From positions 1-19,558 of the forward strand of contig CAYJIA010000041.1 in the NCBI GenBank assembly GCA_964370115.1: a DNA stretch of 19,558 bases, given 5' to 3'. Position 1 is the stretch's first letter; every line of letters begins with the position of its first letter. This document shows, one piece after another, positions 1 through 6,473 of this stretch. The notes beneath the pieces were generated by a model. It did no database searches and was not told where the DNA came from. It was given only the letters and a program-made list of their open reading frames with translations. Origin of the DNA: SIG603 sp964370115 (lineage in GTDB: Bacteria > Bacillota > Clostridia > Oscillospirales > Acutalibacteraceae). Made by a program: the position numbers and the translations under genes.

Positions 1-54
1 AGTTTTATTTCTACTTGTTCTTTTTATTACATTCTTTCTTAAGTTCGTGGCATT

Positions 55-102
55 GGATATGGAATCCGCCCCTACAATAAAAACCTGAAATTATGGTGTA
101 GG
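55..102. repeat. Dispersed GTAGGGGC-type repeat, left copy (partial)
   Basis: This 48-base stretch matches 1357-1404 at 47 of 48 positions. It contains one hairpin-type unit in reverse orientation, whose left arm is cut down to GGAT, followed by a shared spacer ending in TGTAGG. Its right edge lies inside the truncated Doc reading frame. Positions 1-54 to its left contain no recognisable gene, and the missing part of Doc is not there. The identity of the copies is seen directly; calling it mobile is inference. Confidence 0.8.
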
Positions 103-249
103 ATACTTCTCAACATCACCAAAAGATTTATTTACACTTGCAACAGCAGACTCCAAAAGCGAAATATCTCTTATTCCATCTAATCCACCAGTTTTAGCGG
201 TAAGTTTACTATGAATAGATATAATTTCACTTACTGTGAGCAGTATCAT
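91..249 (-). pseudogene. doc: Truncated Doc-family toxin (Fic/Doc fold), 52 codons left
   Basis: The reading frame begins with an ATG that overlaps the antitoxin stop codon as ATGA, the usual translationally coupled arrangement. It encodes 52 residues, beginning MILLTVSEIISIHSKL and containing GGLDGIRDISLLESA, which is the N-terminal part of the death-on-curing family. The frame ends at TAA just after EKYPTP. Family members continue for about 70-80 more residues, including the Fic-type HxFx(D/N)GNKR motif needed for activity; none of this is present. The sequence after the conserved Tyr-Pro-Thr is a dispersed repeat. The remaining peptide should therefore not be a working toxin kinase. The family call rests on the N-terminal motif and on the adjacent Phd antitoxin. 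Confidence 0.75.
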
Positions 250-497
250 TTTGCCAACTCCTTAAATGCCTCTAAGTTTTCATCAATTAAAAAATCGGCT
301 GTTTCTGATATTGTTTTTGCCCTTTTTGCTCGCAGTTCTTGAATTTCATCATATTCATCAAAATCAACCAATACATATCGTGGCTTATTGTTTTTGAGAA
401 TAACAGCCATTCCGTTCTCGTCTACTAAGCGAATTACTTTTGAAAAGTTTTGATTTGCCTCTGTCATTGCGACTAAATTATTTGTATTTACTAACAT
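246..497 (-). CDS. phd: Phd/YefM-family antitoxin
   Basis: An 83-residue protein with the Phd/YefM pattern: an N-terminal DNA-binding half with MTEANQNFSKVIRLVDENG followed by VILKNNKPRYVLVDFDEYD, then a charged C-terminal segment that in this family wraps and neutralises the toxin. In the cell it should repress its own operon and bind Doc. The ATG is preceded by AGGTGA and a good promoter at 517-545. Its stop overlaps the start of the truncated doc (ATGA). Because the toxin is broken, the antitoxin is now probably an orphan, possibly kept as a regulator or acting on a toxin elsewhere. Family assignment is strong; present-day role is inference. Confidence 0.88.
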   Translation of the reverse strand: MLVNTNNLVAMTEANQNFSKVIRLVDENGMAVILKNNKPRYVLVDFDEYDEIQELRAKRAKTISETADFLIDENLEAFKELAK

Positions 498-516
498 AGA
501 TTATCACCTCATCTAT

Positions 517-545
517 ATTATACGCCAAAAATAGGATAAATACAA
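517..545 (-). promoter_or_regulatory. Promoter of the phd-doc operon
   Basis: On the minus strand a TATAAT (-10, plus positions 517-522) lies 17 bases from TTGTAT (-35, 540-545). The predicted start is about 510, giving a very short leader that contains the AGGTGA ribosome binding site. An inverted repeat ATAGAT...ATCTAT (496-501 with 511-516) spans the ribosome binding site and start, a plausible site for autoregulation by the antitoxin. Confidence 0.65.
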
Positions 546-574
546 CCTATATTAAAAACTTTTTCTTTTAAAAC

Positions 575-595
575 AATCTATCATCATTATAGATT
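575..595. repeat. Inverted repeat sharing the ATCTAT core
   Basis: AATCTAT (575-581) pairs with ATAGATT (589-595) around a 7-base loop. Its core is the same as the palindrome over the phd start, so it may be a second antitoxin-binding site upstream of the promoter. On the minus strand it is followed by TGTTTT, so a weak terminator for the peptidase gene is the other reading. Confidence 0.4.
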
Positions 596-608
596 TTAAA
601 ATAATAAG

Positions 609-1316
609 CTAAACATTAACTATCCCGCTTTTAAGTTCACGTTTAACCAAACCATCTAAATTATTGCTTAAAAGAAAGGCATTTCGGGTATCATCTGATT
701 TTATTATGCTAAATTCTCCATCAATTTCCACCAAGGCAGTGCAGTCTTCTAGCGCAATGCCGTCAATGTCATCTTGCAGTATCATTTTATCAAACCCATC
801 TCTTCCATTTTCATTATAATGAGGGCAATTGGCAAAGTTTAAAATACCTAATCCATTTACTTTTGAAAACTCACATTCATATCCATTTTCATAAGTATCA
901 CTATCGCTATGCCCCCATTTAAACCAACAAATTGAGCCAGCACTAAGACCAGAGAGAACAACACCTTTGTCATAGGCTAGTTTTAGATAAGTACCAACAT
1001 TTTTTTCTTTCCATATACTCATCATTTTGCGAGTGTTTCCTCCACCCACATAGACGATATCAGTATTTACGATTTTATCTTTTATTTCATTTTCTGATAG
1101 GATTTCGTGTGTCAAACACAAACTATCTACAATGCAGTTTAAGGATGAAAAATAATCAGAAACGCCATCAATATAGCCTTTGGCATCACTCGACGCTGTC
1201 GGGATAAACAAGACTTTAGGCTTATCTTTTTTTGCTAAACTTACAATAAATTTATCTATTTTTAGCGTTTGTTTTTTTGATATTTCACCGCCACCAATGG
1301 CAACTATCTTTCCCAT
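609..1316 (-). CDS. Peptidase E-like protein (family S51, class I glutamine amidotransferase-like fold)
   Basis: A 235-residue cytoplasmic protein of the S51 family, which includes aspartyl dipeptidase PepE. Visible features are the N-terminal IVAIGGGEI strand-turn, VLFIPTASSDAKGY at 35-48, VYVGGGNTRKM at 88-98, the nucleophile elbow GLSAGS with Ser125, and CPHYN with His166; Glu190 or Asp191 (ALED) is the likely third catalytic residue. Length matches the family (about 210-240). The ATG follows AGGAGG at good spacing. It lies between the toxin-antitoxin remnant and the repeat field, with no obvious own promoter, since the DNA upstream is repeat sequence. Substrate is not known; many clostridial members of this family are annotated only as peptidase E. 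Confidence 0.85.
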   Translation of the reverse strand: MGKIVAIGGGEISKKQTLKIDKFIVSLAKKDKPKVLFIPTASSDAKGYIDGVSDYFSSLNCIVDSLCLTHEILSENEIKDKIVNTDIVYVGGGNTRKMMSIWKEKNVGTYLKLAYDKGVVLSGLSAGSICWFKWGHSDSDTYENGYECEFSKVNGLGILNFANCPHYNENGRDGFDKMILQDDIDGIALEDCTALVEIDGEFSIIKSDDTRNAFLLSNNLDGLVKRELKSGIVNV

Positions 1317-1352
1317 TTTATCCTCCTTATATAAAAAATTGTGGTGGATTTC

Positions 1353-1482
1353 GGGCGGATATGGAATCCGCCCCTACAATGAAAACCTGAAATTATGGTG
1401 TAGGGGCGACCATTGGTCGCCAGTGCGATTTTCGCAAAATTCATTAATATAATGTAGGGGCAAACCTATGTGTTTGCCCGCA
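1353..1482. repeat. Cluster of GTAGGGGC-type hairpin repeat units
   Basis: Three units share the start TGTAGGGGC and end in GCC or GCCC, but have different perfect stems: GGGCGGAT/ATCCGCCC (1353-1360 with 1366-1373, reverse orientation), GGCGACC/GGTCGCC (1405-1411 with 1415-1421), and GGGCAAAC/GTTTGCCC (1458-1465 with 1472-1479). A small hairpin TGCGA/TCGCA (1424-1428 with 1432-1436) lies between the last two. The first two units are placed tail to tail around a spacer that also occurs at 55-102. Confidence 0.8.
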
Positions 1483-1497
1483 AGGTTTCCACAAAAT

Positions 1498-1738
1498 CCA
1501 AAGGATTTTCACCACGATTCTCCACTATTAACTAAAGAGGAAAACCCCCGACGAGGGTTTTCCTCTTGAAATGTCCACCGGACATTTCAATTCACCTTTC
1601 CTGCGTTTTAGAAAGTATTGGGTTTCGTTTTCTGCGGAAAACGACTTAGGACTCAGTCCTAAGAACCTGCAATTTTTCGAGAAAAATCGAGTAAAGCTTT
1701 AATTAAAAAAACCAAAGGATTTTCACCACAATTCTCCA
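1498..1738. repeat. Palindrome array bounded by 27-bp direct repeats
   Basis: Two 27-base direct repeats, 1498-1524 and 1712-1738, differ at one position and flank about 190 bases made mostly of palindromes. In order these are: 1535-1567 (13-bp stem), 1566-1590 (11-bp stem), 1625-1644 (8-bp stem), 1645-1663 (9-bp stem, single-base loop or 8 bp with three-base loop) and 1672-1687 (7-bp stem). No open reading frame of note occurs here. Part of the array (1656-1704) recurs in the opposite orientation at 19504-19553. This is the content of the 1317-1752 gap, together with the GTAGGGGC units. Confidence 0.75.
1535..1567. terminator. Strong hairpin, possible terminator after aspS
   Basis: A perfect 13-bp stem AAGAGGAAAACCC/GGGTTTTCCTCTT with a 7-base loop. 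Read on the minus strand it is followed only by a short T-rich stretch, so it could end transcription arriving from aspS, but it is also part of the palindrome array. Terminator role is inference. Confidence 0.4.
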
Positions 1739-1752
1739 TTCTCAATTCTCAA

Positions 1753-3531
1753 TTATTTAGAAATCTCTATCCCTAAATCATCAAGTTGAACCTTGTCCAC
1801 CACCGACGGTGCCATGGTCATAAGCTCGCTTGCGTTTTGCACTTTTGGATATGCTATGACATCTCTTATGCTGTCTGCGTCTAGCATTAGCATTACAAGT
1901 CTATCAAATCCTATGCCAAATCCGCCATGTGGAGGTGCACCGTATTTGAAAGCGTTTGTCAAGAAACCAAATTTCTCCTGCGCTTCTTCTTCGCTTAGTC
2001 CTAATAGCTTGAACATTCTTCCTTGAAGCTCTGAGTCGGTTATTCTTATCGAACCACTTGAAAGCTCAACGCCGTTTAGCACCATGTCATATGCTTTTGC
2101 ACGCACTGCGCCTTTGTCCTCTTCAAGATATTCTAGGCACTCGTCAAGAGGAGAGGTGAATGGGTGGTGCATTGCAATCCATGTGTTATTTTCCTTGTCA
2201 AACTCAAAGAATGGGAACTCTACAACCCATAGGAAGTTAAATTGTTCTGGGATAATATCTAGTTTTTTTGCAACTATTTGTCTTAAAGCGCCAAGTTGAG
2301 AAAGCACACTACCCGTGTCTGTGTCGGCAATTATAAGTAAAACGTCGCCTGTAGTCGTTCCTGTTTTCTCATAAATTGCAGTCATTTCTTCTTCGCTTAG
2401 AAATTTTGCAAAGGAAGAACTTGTCGCATCTGCTGTAAGTCTTGACCAAGCAATACCCTTACCGCCTATACCTCTTATATGTTCTGTAAGCTTGTCGACT
2501 TCTTTTCTTGTAAGTGTGTTAACCGCATCTTTTGCAACTATTGCCCTTACAGAACCACCGTCTTTTATCGCATTAGAGAACACGCCAAATCCGCAGTCTT
2601 TTACGATTTCTGATATGTCGCATATTTTCATGCCATATCTTGTGTCTGGTTTGTCACTTCCGTAAGTTTCCATAGCCTCATTATAAGTTATTCTTGGGAA
2701 TGGAGTTGGAACGTCTACATTTAAAACTTCTTTAAACAGGCGTTTCATATATCCTTCGCCTATCTCTAGAACATCGTCCATGTCAACAAACGACATTTCG
2801 CAGTCTACTTGTGTAAACTCAGGCTGTCTGTCGGCTCTTAAATCTTCATCTCTAAACGACTTTGCAAGCTGAATATATCTGTCAAATCCTGCCACCATTG
2901 AAAGTTGTTTGTAAAGTTGAGGAGACTGTGGAAGTGCGTAGAAACTGCCTTTGTGCACACGGCTTGGCACAAGATAGTCCCTTGCTCCCTCTGGAGTTGA
3001 TTTCATTAGTATCGGAGTTTCTATTTCAATAAACTCGTTGTCGTAAAAGTAATCCCTTGTAACTTTTGCGATTTTACTTCTCATTATGATATTTTTTTGC
3101 ACGTCTGCACGTCTTAAATCCAAGTAGCGGTATTTTAATCTTAGTTCCTCATTTGCATTTGAGTTTTCCACTATTTCAAAAGGTGTGGTCTCGGATGCGT
3201 TTAGTATTCTTAATTCCTCAACGGCAATTTCGATTTCGCCTGTCGGAATGTCTTTATTTTTTGAGCTTCTCTCACGCACAGTTCCCACTGCCGCCAAGAC
3301 GTACTCTCCTCTTATTGCAAATGCTTTTTCAAAAACTGCCTTGTCGGTGCCCTCGTCAAACGCAAGTTGAGTTATGCCTGTTCTGTCTCTTAAGTCAATA
3401 AATATAAGCTGACCTAAATCTCTTTGTTTAGCGCACCAGCCAAAAAGCGTGACTTTTTCACCCACGTTTTCTTTTCTTAAATCTCCGCAGTAATGACTGC
3501 GCTTTAGTCCTTTAATTGTCTCTGTTTTCAT
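1753..3531 (-). CDS. aspS: Aspartyl-tRNA synthetase
   Basis: A 592-residue class II synthetase that attaches aspartate to tRNA-Asp in the cytoplasm. The N-terminal OB-fold anticodon-binding domain covers about 1-110 (GWCAKQRDLGQLIFIDLRDR at 31-50). Catalytic-domain signatures are QSPQLYKQL (202-210), motif 2 FRDEDLRADRQPEFTQVD (226-243) and motif 3 GIGFDRLVMLM (about 539-549); the bacterial GAD insertion lies between, around 290-420. Length is normal for bacterial AspRS. The Leu in RDLG resembles discriminating enzymes, whereas non-discriminating ones usually have His there; this is only suggestive. It starts with ATG after AGGAG, 14 bases after hisS, and is co-transcribed with it under the T-box leader. 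Confidence 0.97.
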   Translation of the reverse strand: MKTETIKGLKRSHYCGDLRKENVGEKVTLFGWCAKQRDLGQLIFIDLRDRTGITQLAFDEGTDKAVFEKAFAIRGEYVLAAVGTVRERSSKNKDIPTGEIEIAVEELRILNASETTPFEIVENSNANEELRLKYRYLDLRRADVQKNIIMRSKIAKVTRDYFYDNEFIEIETPILMKSTPEGARDYLVPSRVHKGSFYALPQSPQLYKQLSMVAGFDRYIQLAKSFRDEDLRADRQPEFTQVDCEMSFVDMDDVLEIGEGYMKRLFKEVLNVDVPTPFPRITYNEAMETYGSDKPDTRYGMKICDISEIVKDCGFGVFSNAIKDGGSVRAIVAKDAVNTLTRKEVDKLTEHIRGIGGKGIAWSRLTADATSSSFAKFLSEEEMTAIYEKTGTTTGDVLLIIADTDTGSVLSQLGALRQIVAKKLDIIPEQFNFLWVVEFPFFEFDKENNTWIAMHHPFTSPLDECLEYLEEDKGAVRAKAYDMVLNGVELSSGSIRITDSELQGRMFKLLGLSEEEAQEKFGFLTNAFKYGAPPHGGFGIGFDRLVMLMLDADSIRDVIAYPKVQNASELMTMAPSVVDKVQLDDLGIEISK

Positions 3532-3545
3532 TTTTTCTACTCCTT

Positions 3546-4826
3546 TTATTTTAACATACTCTCTATGGTTTTATCCAAAAACTCTGTTGCAAAGTTCCCA
3601 TTTATCAAGACTTTCACTTTTTCTCCACTTTGCATGTTTTTAAGCTCGGCTTCTCCTGTTTCTATTTCGTTATCTCCAAGCACAAGTGTGTATTTCGCAC
3701 CGATTTTATCGGCATACTTCATTTGCGCTTTAAGCCCTCTGCCACAGATATCATAATCTGCCGAGACTCCGCTTTCTCTCAAATTTTTCGCGATACTAAG
3801 CGATTTTTCAAGTGCTTTTTCGCCTATGGACGCAACATAAACTTCACATCCTACAGGAGGTGTAAACTCTACGCCTTTTTCTTCCATAGCTAAGACTATT
3901 CTGTCAATTCCCGCGCCAAAACCAAGAGCAGGAGTTGGGTTTCCGCCTATTTCTTCTACAAGCCCGTCGTATCTGCCACCGCCACACACGGTGCTTTGTG
4001 CGCCTAAATGTTTTGAGACAAACTCGAAAACCGTTCTGGAATAATAGTCAAGTCCCCTTACTATTTGTGGATTTACTATATAGTCTATTTCTGCGACTTC
4101 AAGATAATTTTTCACCTTTGTAAAGTGGTCTTCACACTCTTCACATAGATAATCTGTTATCATCGGTGCATCTTTTGCAAGCTCTTTGCACGAAGGGCTT
4201 TTGCAGTCCAAAATTCTCATAGGATTTTTTTCCAGCCTGCCACTGCAAGTCCCACATACTTCTTTTGAGGCAAAATATTCCCTAAGTTTTTGATGATACT
4301 GTGCCCTACAAGTCTTACAGCCTATTGAATTTATCTCAAGCGAGCAGTCGTCAAGCCCAAGTTTTTCTAAAAGTCCATTTGCAAATATAATCAAGTTCGC
4401 GTCTGCCATTGGGTGAGCAGTACCAAACATTTCAACTCCGAACTGAGTAAACTCTCTGTATCTTCCTTTTTGTGGCTTCTCGTATCTATAGCAAGTTGTA
4501 AAATAAAAAAGTTTTACGGGATAACCATCGTTGTAAATTCCGCTTTCAAGCATTGCGCGGACCACTCCCGCTGTTCCCTCGGGTCTAAGTGTTATGCTTC
4601 TTCCGCCCTTGTCTTCAAAGGTATACATTTGCTTTTCTACCACGTCGGTGGTGTCGCCCACGCCTCTTAAAAATAGCTCTGTATGCTCAAACACCGGTGT
4701 TCTTATTTCCTTAATTCCGCTTAATGCCGCATGGTCTCTCATCACCTTTTCTACTACCTGTAGTTTGTCTGTTTGTTTTGGCATTAAGTCGTTTGTACCC
4801 TTAGGGCCACTTGTCACAAGTTTCAC
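3546..4826 (-). CDS. hisS: Histidyl-tRNA synthetase
   Basis: A 426-residue class II synthetase charging tRNA-His. Signatures are RPEGT (81-85), motif 2 YRYEKPQKGRYREF (113-126), the histidine-specific RGLDYYSRTVFEF (257-269) and motif 3 GFGAGIDRI (302-310), followed by a C-terminal anticodon-binding domain. The insertion between 170 and 231 carries eight cysteines (170, 173, 191, 194, 208, 213, 228, 231), arranged as likely metal-binding pairs, a pattern familiar from some Firmicutes HisRS. The start is GTG, preceded by AAGGAG at good spacing; a GTG three codons later lacks such a site. First gene of the T-box controlled hisS-aspS operon. Confidence 0.97.
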   Translation of the reverse strand: MKLVTSGPKGTNDLMPKQTDKLQVVEKVMRDHAALSGIKEIRTPVFEHTELFLRGVGDTTDVVEKQMYTFEDKGGRSITLRPEGTAGVVRAMLESGIYNDGYPVKLFYFTTCYRYEKPQKGRYREFTQFGVEMFGTAHPMADANLIIFANGLLEKLGLDDCSLEINSIGCKTCRAQYHQKLREYFASKEVCGTCSGRLEKNPMRILDCKSPSCKELAKDAPMITDYLCEECEDHFTKVKNYLEVAEIDYIVNPQIVRGLDYYSRTVFEFVSKHLGAQSTVCGGGRYDGLVEEIGGNPTPALGFGAGIDRIVLAMEEKGVEFTPPVGCEVYVASIGEKALEKSLSIAKNLRESGVSADYDICGRGLKAQMKYADKIGAKYTLVLGDNEIETGEAELKNMQSGEKVKVLINGNFATEFLDKTIESMLK

Positions 4827-4856
4827 TTTGTCATCTCCTTTATTTTTTGATTTATA

Positions 4857-5092
4857 ATAATAAAAAACCCCACCCCGAGCTTATTTCTAAAGCTCTAAGG
4901 GGCGAGGTTTTAATTTCGCGGTACCACCCTTTTTTTAAGTGAAAAATCACTTTCTAAGGTCTGTTTAACGCACAGCTACGCCAATTTCTTGGAGGCTCCT
5001 TCGGTGTCTTCACGCAAATTTTCACAGGACATTTCAGCAAACTGTCCCTCTCTTTAGAAAAAATTCCACACTACTCTTCCGCTGTCTTCGCC
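4857..5092 (-). promoter_or_regulatory. T-box leader (tRNA-Asp specific) of hisS-aspS
   Basis: The canonical T-box motif AAGGGTGGTACCGCGA is read on the minus strand at about 4916-4931. Stem I features are present: AGTA and GAA, the two strands of the specifier-loop E motif, the AGAGAG bulge region, and a distal stem GGACA/TGTCC. The triplet directly after GAA is GAC (5008-5006), an Asp codon, so uncharged tRNA-Asp should bind and favour read-through into hisS. The following bases make GACAC, so a His codon CAC overlaps it by one base. The leader begins immediately after mgsA; no convincing separate promoter is visible, so it may be fed partly by read-through from the upstream cluster. Confidence 0.92.
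4864..4911 (-). terminator. Intrinsic terminator of the T-box leader
   Basis: On the minus strand a 13-bp outer stem (AAAACCTCGCCCC with GGGGTGGGGTTTT, including G-T pairs) plus an inner GAGCTT/AAGCTC stem ends in a run of six T. Its 5' arm lies just after the T-box motif, so it competes with the antiterminator formed when uncharged tRNA binds. Confidence 0.88.
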
Positions 5093-5491
5093 TTAATTTT
5101 TTACTATATTTCTCCAGTCTAAATCTCCTCTTTCAAGGCCGTGGATAAGCACCTCTGCGGTTGCTAAATTTGTAGCAACAGGAATATGATGCATGTCACA
5201 AAGTCTTAGAAGATTTATATCGTCTGGCTCGTTTGGCTTAGGATTTAGAGGATCTCTAAACATCATAAGTAAATCTATTTCGTTGTATCCAATTCTTGCG
5301 GCAATTTGTTGTCCTCCACCTTGAGAACCGCTTAAAAATCTTTGGATATCCAAACCGGTTGCTTCCATTACCATTTTTCCGGTAGTTCCGGTGGCGCATA
5401 GAGTATGACGGCTCAGAATACCGCAGTATGCAATACAAAACTGTACCATCAATTCTTTTTTTGCGTCGTGTGCTATTAGCGCGATATTCAT
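5093..5491 (-). CDS. mgsA: Methylglyoxal synthase homologue with altered active site
   Basis: A 132-residue protein of the MgsA family, which converts dihydroxyacetone phosphate to methylglyoxal and phosphate. Family landmarks are IALIAHDAKK (3-12), ATGTTG (33-38), LSGSQGGGQQ (53-62), RDPLNPKPNEPDD (79-91) and PVATNLATAE near the C-terminus. The catalytic base of the E. coli enzyme (Asp71, in GGDQQ) is Gly60 here, codon GGA at 5314-5312, and the position equivalent to His98 is Asn87, codon AAC at 5233-5231; Asp80 and Asp90 (Asp91 and Asp101 equivalents) remain. Activity is therefore doubtful unless this is a lineage variant. The ATG at 5491 is chosen because AAGGGTGG lies just upstream; a GTG three codons earlier falls inside that site. 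It follows minD by a short gap. Confidence 0.88.
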   Translation of the reverse strand: MNIALIAHDAKKELMVQFCIAYCGILSRHTLCATGTTGKMVMEATGLDIQRFLSGSQGGGQQIAARIGYNEIDLLMMFRDPLNPKPNEPDDINLLRLCDMHHIPVATNLATAEVLIHGLERGDLDWRNIVKN

Positions 5492-5531
5492 ATTTCCCAC
5501 CCTTTCGTTAATACTGCTGTTTTCTCGCCTG

Positions 5532-6266
5532 CTAAATTACCAAAGGAACAGCATTGCCCTCTAGTCTTTGACAAATTCTTTCTATGCAAAGCATAGCAGG
5601 TGCTTTTATACTTGGCAAATTACCCTTAAGTACAGACACGGCAAACATCAAATCTTCAAAAATTACTCCGACAAGTTTTACCCCCACAAGGTCTATCACC
5701 TTGTCTAAATCTTCCATCATCTTCGCCTTGTCGAAATTTTCTAAATTAAATCTGTTAATAATAAGTCTATTATTTTCTACTCCACGGCTGTACAAGGCTT
5801 GTGCTGCCAAAGAGGCCGACCTCACCGACACAGGGTCCGACGTGCATACTATCAGCGCATTGTCGACAGCAGCGCTTGCCGCCTTAAATCCGCTTCCAAG
5901 TCCTGCCGGACAGTCGAGTATAATGTGGTCATAATAATCTCTAAACAGCGTCACAAGTTTTTTCATTTGCTCTTCATTTGGCATATTATCGCCACTTGAT
6001 ACGGCGGCCAATAAATAAAGCTCATCATCTTTTGACACACGGTAAACCGCATCTTCAACCGAGCAATTGCCCGCTATCAGATCCCCCATGTCATAGACAA
6101 GTTTTTCTTCTACACCTGTCATTTTGTCAAGGCTGCCAAGCCCTGCATCACAGTCAATTAGCAAAACTCTATTTTTCTTTTTTGCCATGGCAATACCAAG
6201 TGCCGTACAGACTGTCGACTTGCCCACTCCTCCTTTGCCAGAGGCGACAAGCGTTACTGTTCCCAT
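5532..6266 (-). CDS. minD: MinD/ParA-family ATPase (septum-site determining type)
   Basis: A 244-residue P-loop ATPase of the MinD branch. The deviant Walker A motif is GKGGVGKST at 10-18, Walker A' LLIDCDAGLGSLD at 35-47, MTGVEEKLVYDMGDLIAG resembles the MinD segment following it, and the Walker B region IILDCPAGLG is at 115-124. MinD normally guides MinC away from or to mid-cell and attaches to the membrane by a C-terminal amphipathic helix. Here the end, ICQRLEGNAVPLVI, has no evident amphipathic tail and the protein is about 20-25 residues shorter than usual. No minC or minE is in the window. It has its own promoter and an ATG with GAGGT upstream. Position after mrdA fits MinD; ParA-like roles remain possible. 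Confidence 0.8.
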   Translation of the reverse strand: MGTVTLVASGKGGVGKSTVCTALGIAMAKKKNRVLLIDCDAGLGSLDKMTGVEEKLVYDMGDLIAGNCSVEDAVYRVSKDDELYLLAAVSSGDNMPNEEQMKKLVTLFRDYYDHIILDCPAGLGSGFKAASAAVDNALIVCTSDPVSVRSASLAAQALYSRGVENNRLIINRFNLENFDKAKMMEDLDKVIDLVGVKLVGVIFEDLMFAVSVLKGNLPSIKAPAMLCIERICQRLEGNAVPLVI

Positions 6267-6285
6267 AAGATTATACCTCGCTTAT

Positions 6286-6314
6286 ATCATATCACAGTTT
6301 TTTAAATTAGTCAA
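6286..6314 (-). promoter_or_regulatory. Promoter of minD-mgsA
   Basis: On the minus strand TTGACT (-35, plus 6309-6314) and TATGAT (-10, 6286-6291) are separated by 17 bases, about 20 bases before the minD ATG. It gives minD and mgsA expression independent of mreBCD-mrdA. Confidence 0.72.
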
Positions 6315-6334
6315 AATTTATTATTTCATAATGC

Positions 6335-6360
6335 TATTTTTGTATAGTGTCACAAAAATA
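6335..6360. repeat. Inverted repeat and echo of the mrdA 3' end
   Basis: TATTTTTGT (6335-6343) pairs with ACAAAAATA (6352-6360). The part 6342-6360 also matches the 3' end of mrdA (6491-6509) at 18 of 19 bases. On the minus strand the frame reads KYFCDTIQK-stop, similar to the YYFYDTI near the PBP2 C-terminus. The 207-base gap between mrdA and minD otherwise holds only the minD promoter. Confidence 0.5.
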
Positions 6361-6473
6361 CTTTTTCTGTTTGTTGCACAACTTACAATTTATAGGTTAT
6401 TTTCGATATTTTTACACATATTTACAGTGCAAAATTCGTTAGTTTTCATAGTTTTTGTCTAAGTTAGGAATAA

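Noticed and set aside
1..58. Possible coding fragment on the minus strand at the left edge (ending ECNKKNK)
   Set aside because: Too short, no recognised family, and it does not match the missing end of Doc.
1180..1452. A 90-codon plus-strand open frame across the start of the peptidase E gene and the repeats
   Set aside because: It is antisense to a clear S51 gene and continues into repeat DNA; no ribosome binding site or family resemblance.
1704..1722. Terminator for aspS in the minus-strand GGTTTTTTTAATT stretch
   Set aside because: The T run is good, but the possible stem before it is only a few base pairs.
1331..1752. CRISPR array in the repeat-rich gap
   Set aside because: Repeats are palindromic modules of differing sequence without regular spacers, and there are no cas genes.
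5093..5130. A promoter for the T-box leader inside the 3' end of mgsA
   Set aside because: TTGAAA and TATAGT are present but 22 bases apart, too far for a normal sigma-A promoter.
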